DNA from: Chitinophagaceae bacterium
GTDB lineage: Bacteria; Bacteroidota; Bacteroidia; Chitinophagales; Chitinophagaceae
Direction: 5' to 3'
Assembly (NCBI GenBank): GCA_947378615.1
Contig: CANCKV010000103.1
Location: 1-8,856, forward strand
DNA length: 8,856 nt
This document shows, in pieces, positions 7,747 through 8,856 of the stretch. Below the pieces are notes generated by a model, which was given only the letters and a program-made list of their open reading frames with translations, searched no databases and was not told the DNA's origin. The position numbers and the translations under genes are program-made. Each line of letters opens with the position of its first letter. The first letter of the stretch is position 1.

Positions 7747-8505
7747 TTAATTCTTAATAATTTTAAATGATTTAATTAAAGTGTTGTCATTCGTTATGCT
7801 CAAAATATATGTTCCCGAATTTAGTGTGGACGTGTTGATTGTCGTTAAGTTGTCTTTAATAAGCTGTTGAAAAATCACTTTACCTTCCAAGCTAACTATC
7901 CTATAGCCTAATTTTTTAGAAGACACATTTGAAATCTTTAAATTTAGGTAAGATAAAGTTGGATTTGGATAAGCTGTCAATTCAGATTCAGAGGTAGAAA
8001 TATTTACAGATACAATCGAAGAATAGGATTCTTTTCCATCAGCGTCAGTCTGTTTCAATCGATAAAATGAAATGCCATTCAAAGGAGTGCTATCAATTAA
8101 CTGATAGCATTGTTTGGATACTGAATTGTCAGCACCTACTATCTTGGCAATATCATTATACGAAACCCCATCAATTGAGCGTTGAACGGTAAAGTATTGA
8201 TTATTAATTTCGGAAACGGTAGTCCAATTTATAGCTACTTCGTTTTTATTGAAAACAGAAGCTGTTAACTGCAATAGCGAAATAGGCAAATCGCTTGTTG
8301 TATAGGCCTGTTGAAGGCCTTCAATTACAATTCCTCCATTTCCAGTAATCGTAGTATAGGCAACCTCCCCTACTGAGTAAGAAGCAGTCCCTCCACTTCC
8401 AGTTGCTACTCCACCTGAGGAAACGGGTCTATTTTGTGCAATACTCTTTGCATAAGTTCCAAATAAGAGGAACACGCCTAAGAGAAATTTCAATTTTATA
8501 TTCAT
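7747..8505 (-). CDS. Small secreted protein with T9SS type-A sorting domain
   Basis: The protein has 252 residues and is predicted to be exported by Sec and then type IX secretion. Residues 1-23 are a signal peptide (MNIKLKFLLGVFLLFGTYAK..., cleavage near IAQ). Residues ~25-70 are a Gly/Ser-rich segment, GGTASYSVGEVAYTT...EGLQQAY, a recurring N-terminal stretch in Bacteroidota T9SS cargo with no known activity. A fibronectin-III-like module spans ~75-170 (VAINWTTVSEINNQYFTVQRS ... YRLKQTDADGK), and the sorting domain spans ~175-252 with YPNP at 179-182. Little is left for a catalytic domain, so a structural or adhesive role is the simplest inference. It is the first gene of a likely two-gene unit with the DUF1566-like gene. 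The ATG at 8505 directly precedes a complete signal peptide, which supports the start. No clear promoter of the TAnnTTTG type was found in the 100 bases upstream. Confidence 0.88.
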   Translation of the reverse strand: MNIKLKFLLGVFLLFGTYAKSIAQNRPVSSGGVATGSGGTASYSVGEVAYTTITGNGGIVIEGLQQAYTTSDLPISLLQLTASVFNKNEVAINWTTVSEINNQYFTVQRSIDGVSYNDIAKIVGADNSVSKQCYQLIDSTPLNGISFYRLKQTDADGKESYSSIVSVNISTSESELTAYPNPTLSYLNLKISNVSSKKLGYRIVSLEGKVIFQQLIKDNLTTINTSTLNSGTYILSITNDNTLIKSFKIIKN

Positions 8506-8856
8506 GATTTCATTCTTGTTTGTCTATTAAAATAATAAATCATTCAATCTTTCAAATACCGATTTCACCTATTGAGTGTACTCCTAAATTTTTAAATTTA
8601 AACCAAATATTTATAAAATGTATACGCTTATATCTGATACAAAAAAGCAAAATAAATCTTGTCTATCGCTAGACTTTCGCACTACATTTTATTCTTAAAA
8701 AATATGCAAAACCCTAGTTAAGATGCAATTATATTTTTGTCAATGAAATAAACTTATAGTACAGAAAATACCTAAAAATAAGCCCTAGATTAAATTGTTC
8801 CGAGATGAATGAAGGGTTATACTTAAGCAGAGGCAATATTAAATAAATTATTTTAC
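8506..8856. other. Intergenic region upstream of the two-gene unit, no gene found
   Basis: This AT-rich stretch should hold the promoter of the minus-strand pair, but no convincing -7/-33 set was seen for it. An exact TAnnTTTG match (TATTTTTG, 8732-8739) lies on the plus strand without a -33 partner, so a rightward gene may begin beyond the window. A short perfect hairpin (GTCTA, loop TCGC, TAGAC, 8661-8674) is present but has no terminator-like tail. Near the right edge, 8784-8826 repeats pieces also seen in the 21-bp array: CCTAGAT, TTCCGAGATG and AGGGTTATACTTAA. The only small plus-strand frames starting with ATG are 26 and 13 codons and look random. Confidence 0.6.
8784..8826 (+). repeat. 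Partial copy of array-associated motifs near the right edge
   Basis: Three pieces recur in the same order and strand as in the 3297-3568 array: CCTAGAT (8784-8790; compare 3400-3406), TTCCGAGATG (8798-8807; identical to 3503-3512) and AGGGTTATACTTAA (8813-8826; compare AGGGATTATACTCAA at 3545-3559, one extra base and one substitution). The segment between the last two is 5 bases here and about 32 in the array. Either a dispersed repeat family with a variable interior or chance similarity in AT-rich DNA could explain this; the combination favours the former. Confidence 0.4.

Noticed and set aside
8618..8698. 26-codon plus-strand open frame starting with ATG
   Set aside because: It has no promoter or ribosome-binding evidence, random-looking composition, and a length expected by chance.

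Overview
The window looks like chromosomal DNA from an AT-rich member of the Bacteroidota, most likely an environmental Chitinophagales/Sphingobacteriales type, though the exact taxon is inferred. Three things point there: two proteins end in type IX secretion (T9SS) type-A sorting domains with the YPNP signature; one protein is a TonB-dependent receptor with an N-terminal carboxypeptidase-regulatory-like domain; and one promoter has a Bacteroidota-style -7 element (TAnnTTTG class) instead of a sigma70 -10. Every recognised gene encodes a secreted or outer-membrane protein.

Layout: (1) 122-3148, minus strand: a 1008-residue secreted M36 (fungalysin-type) metallopeptidase with propeptide, PA insert, fibronectin-III-like module and T9SS tail, followed by a strong intrinsic terminator at 62-101. 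(2) 3149-3736: a 588-bp divergent intergenic region holding a degenerate array with about 21-bp period and alternating inverted half-motifs (about 3297-3568), a near-perfect 20-bp palindrome (3613-3632) and a probable promoter. (3) 3737-6235, plus strand: an 832-residue TonB-dependent outer-membrane receptor without a SusD partner. (4) 6236-6417: a convergent gap with one long hairpin that can terminate transcription from both sides. (5) 8505 down to 6418, minus strand: a two-gene unit separated by 12 bp, encoding a 252-residue T9SS-exported protein and then a 438-residue secreted protein ending in a DUF1566-like, C-type-lectin-fold-type domain. (6) 8506-8856: intergenic DNA with no convincing gene, whose right edge repeats sequence pieces from the 21-bp array.

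Taken together, this is a cell-surface locus: a protease that would digest external protein, a receptor for uptake of an unknown ligand, and a pair of exported proteins that may bind or display something on the surface. No sequence evidence links the three transcription units functionally beyond proximity. No T9SS machinery, transposase, CRISPR array, tRNA or rRNA is visible. The most unusual feature is the non-coding 21-bp-phased array and its echo near the right edge.
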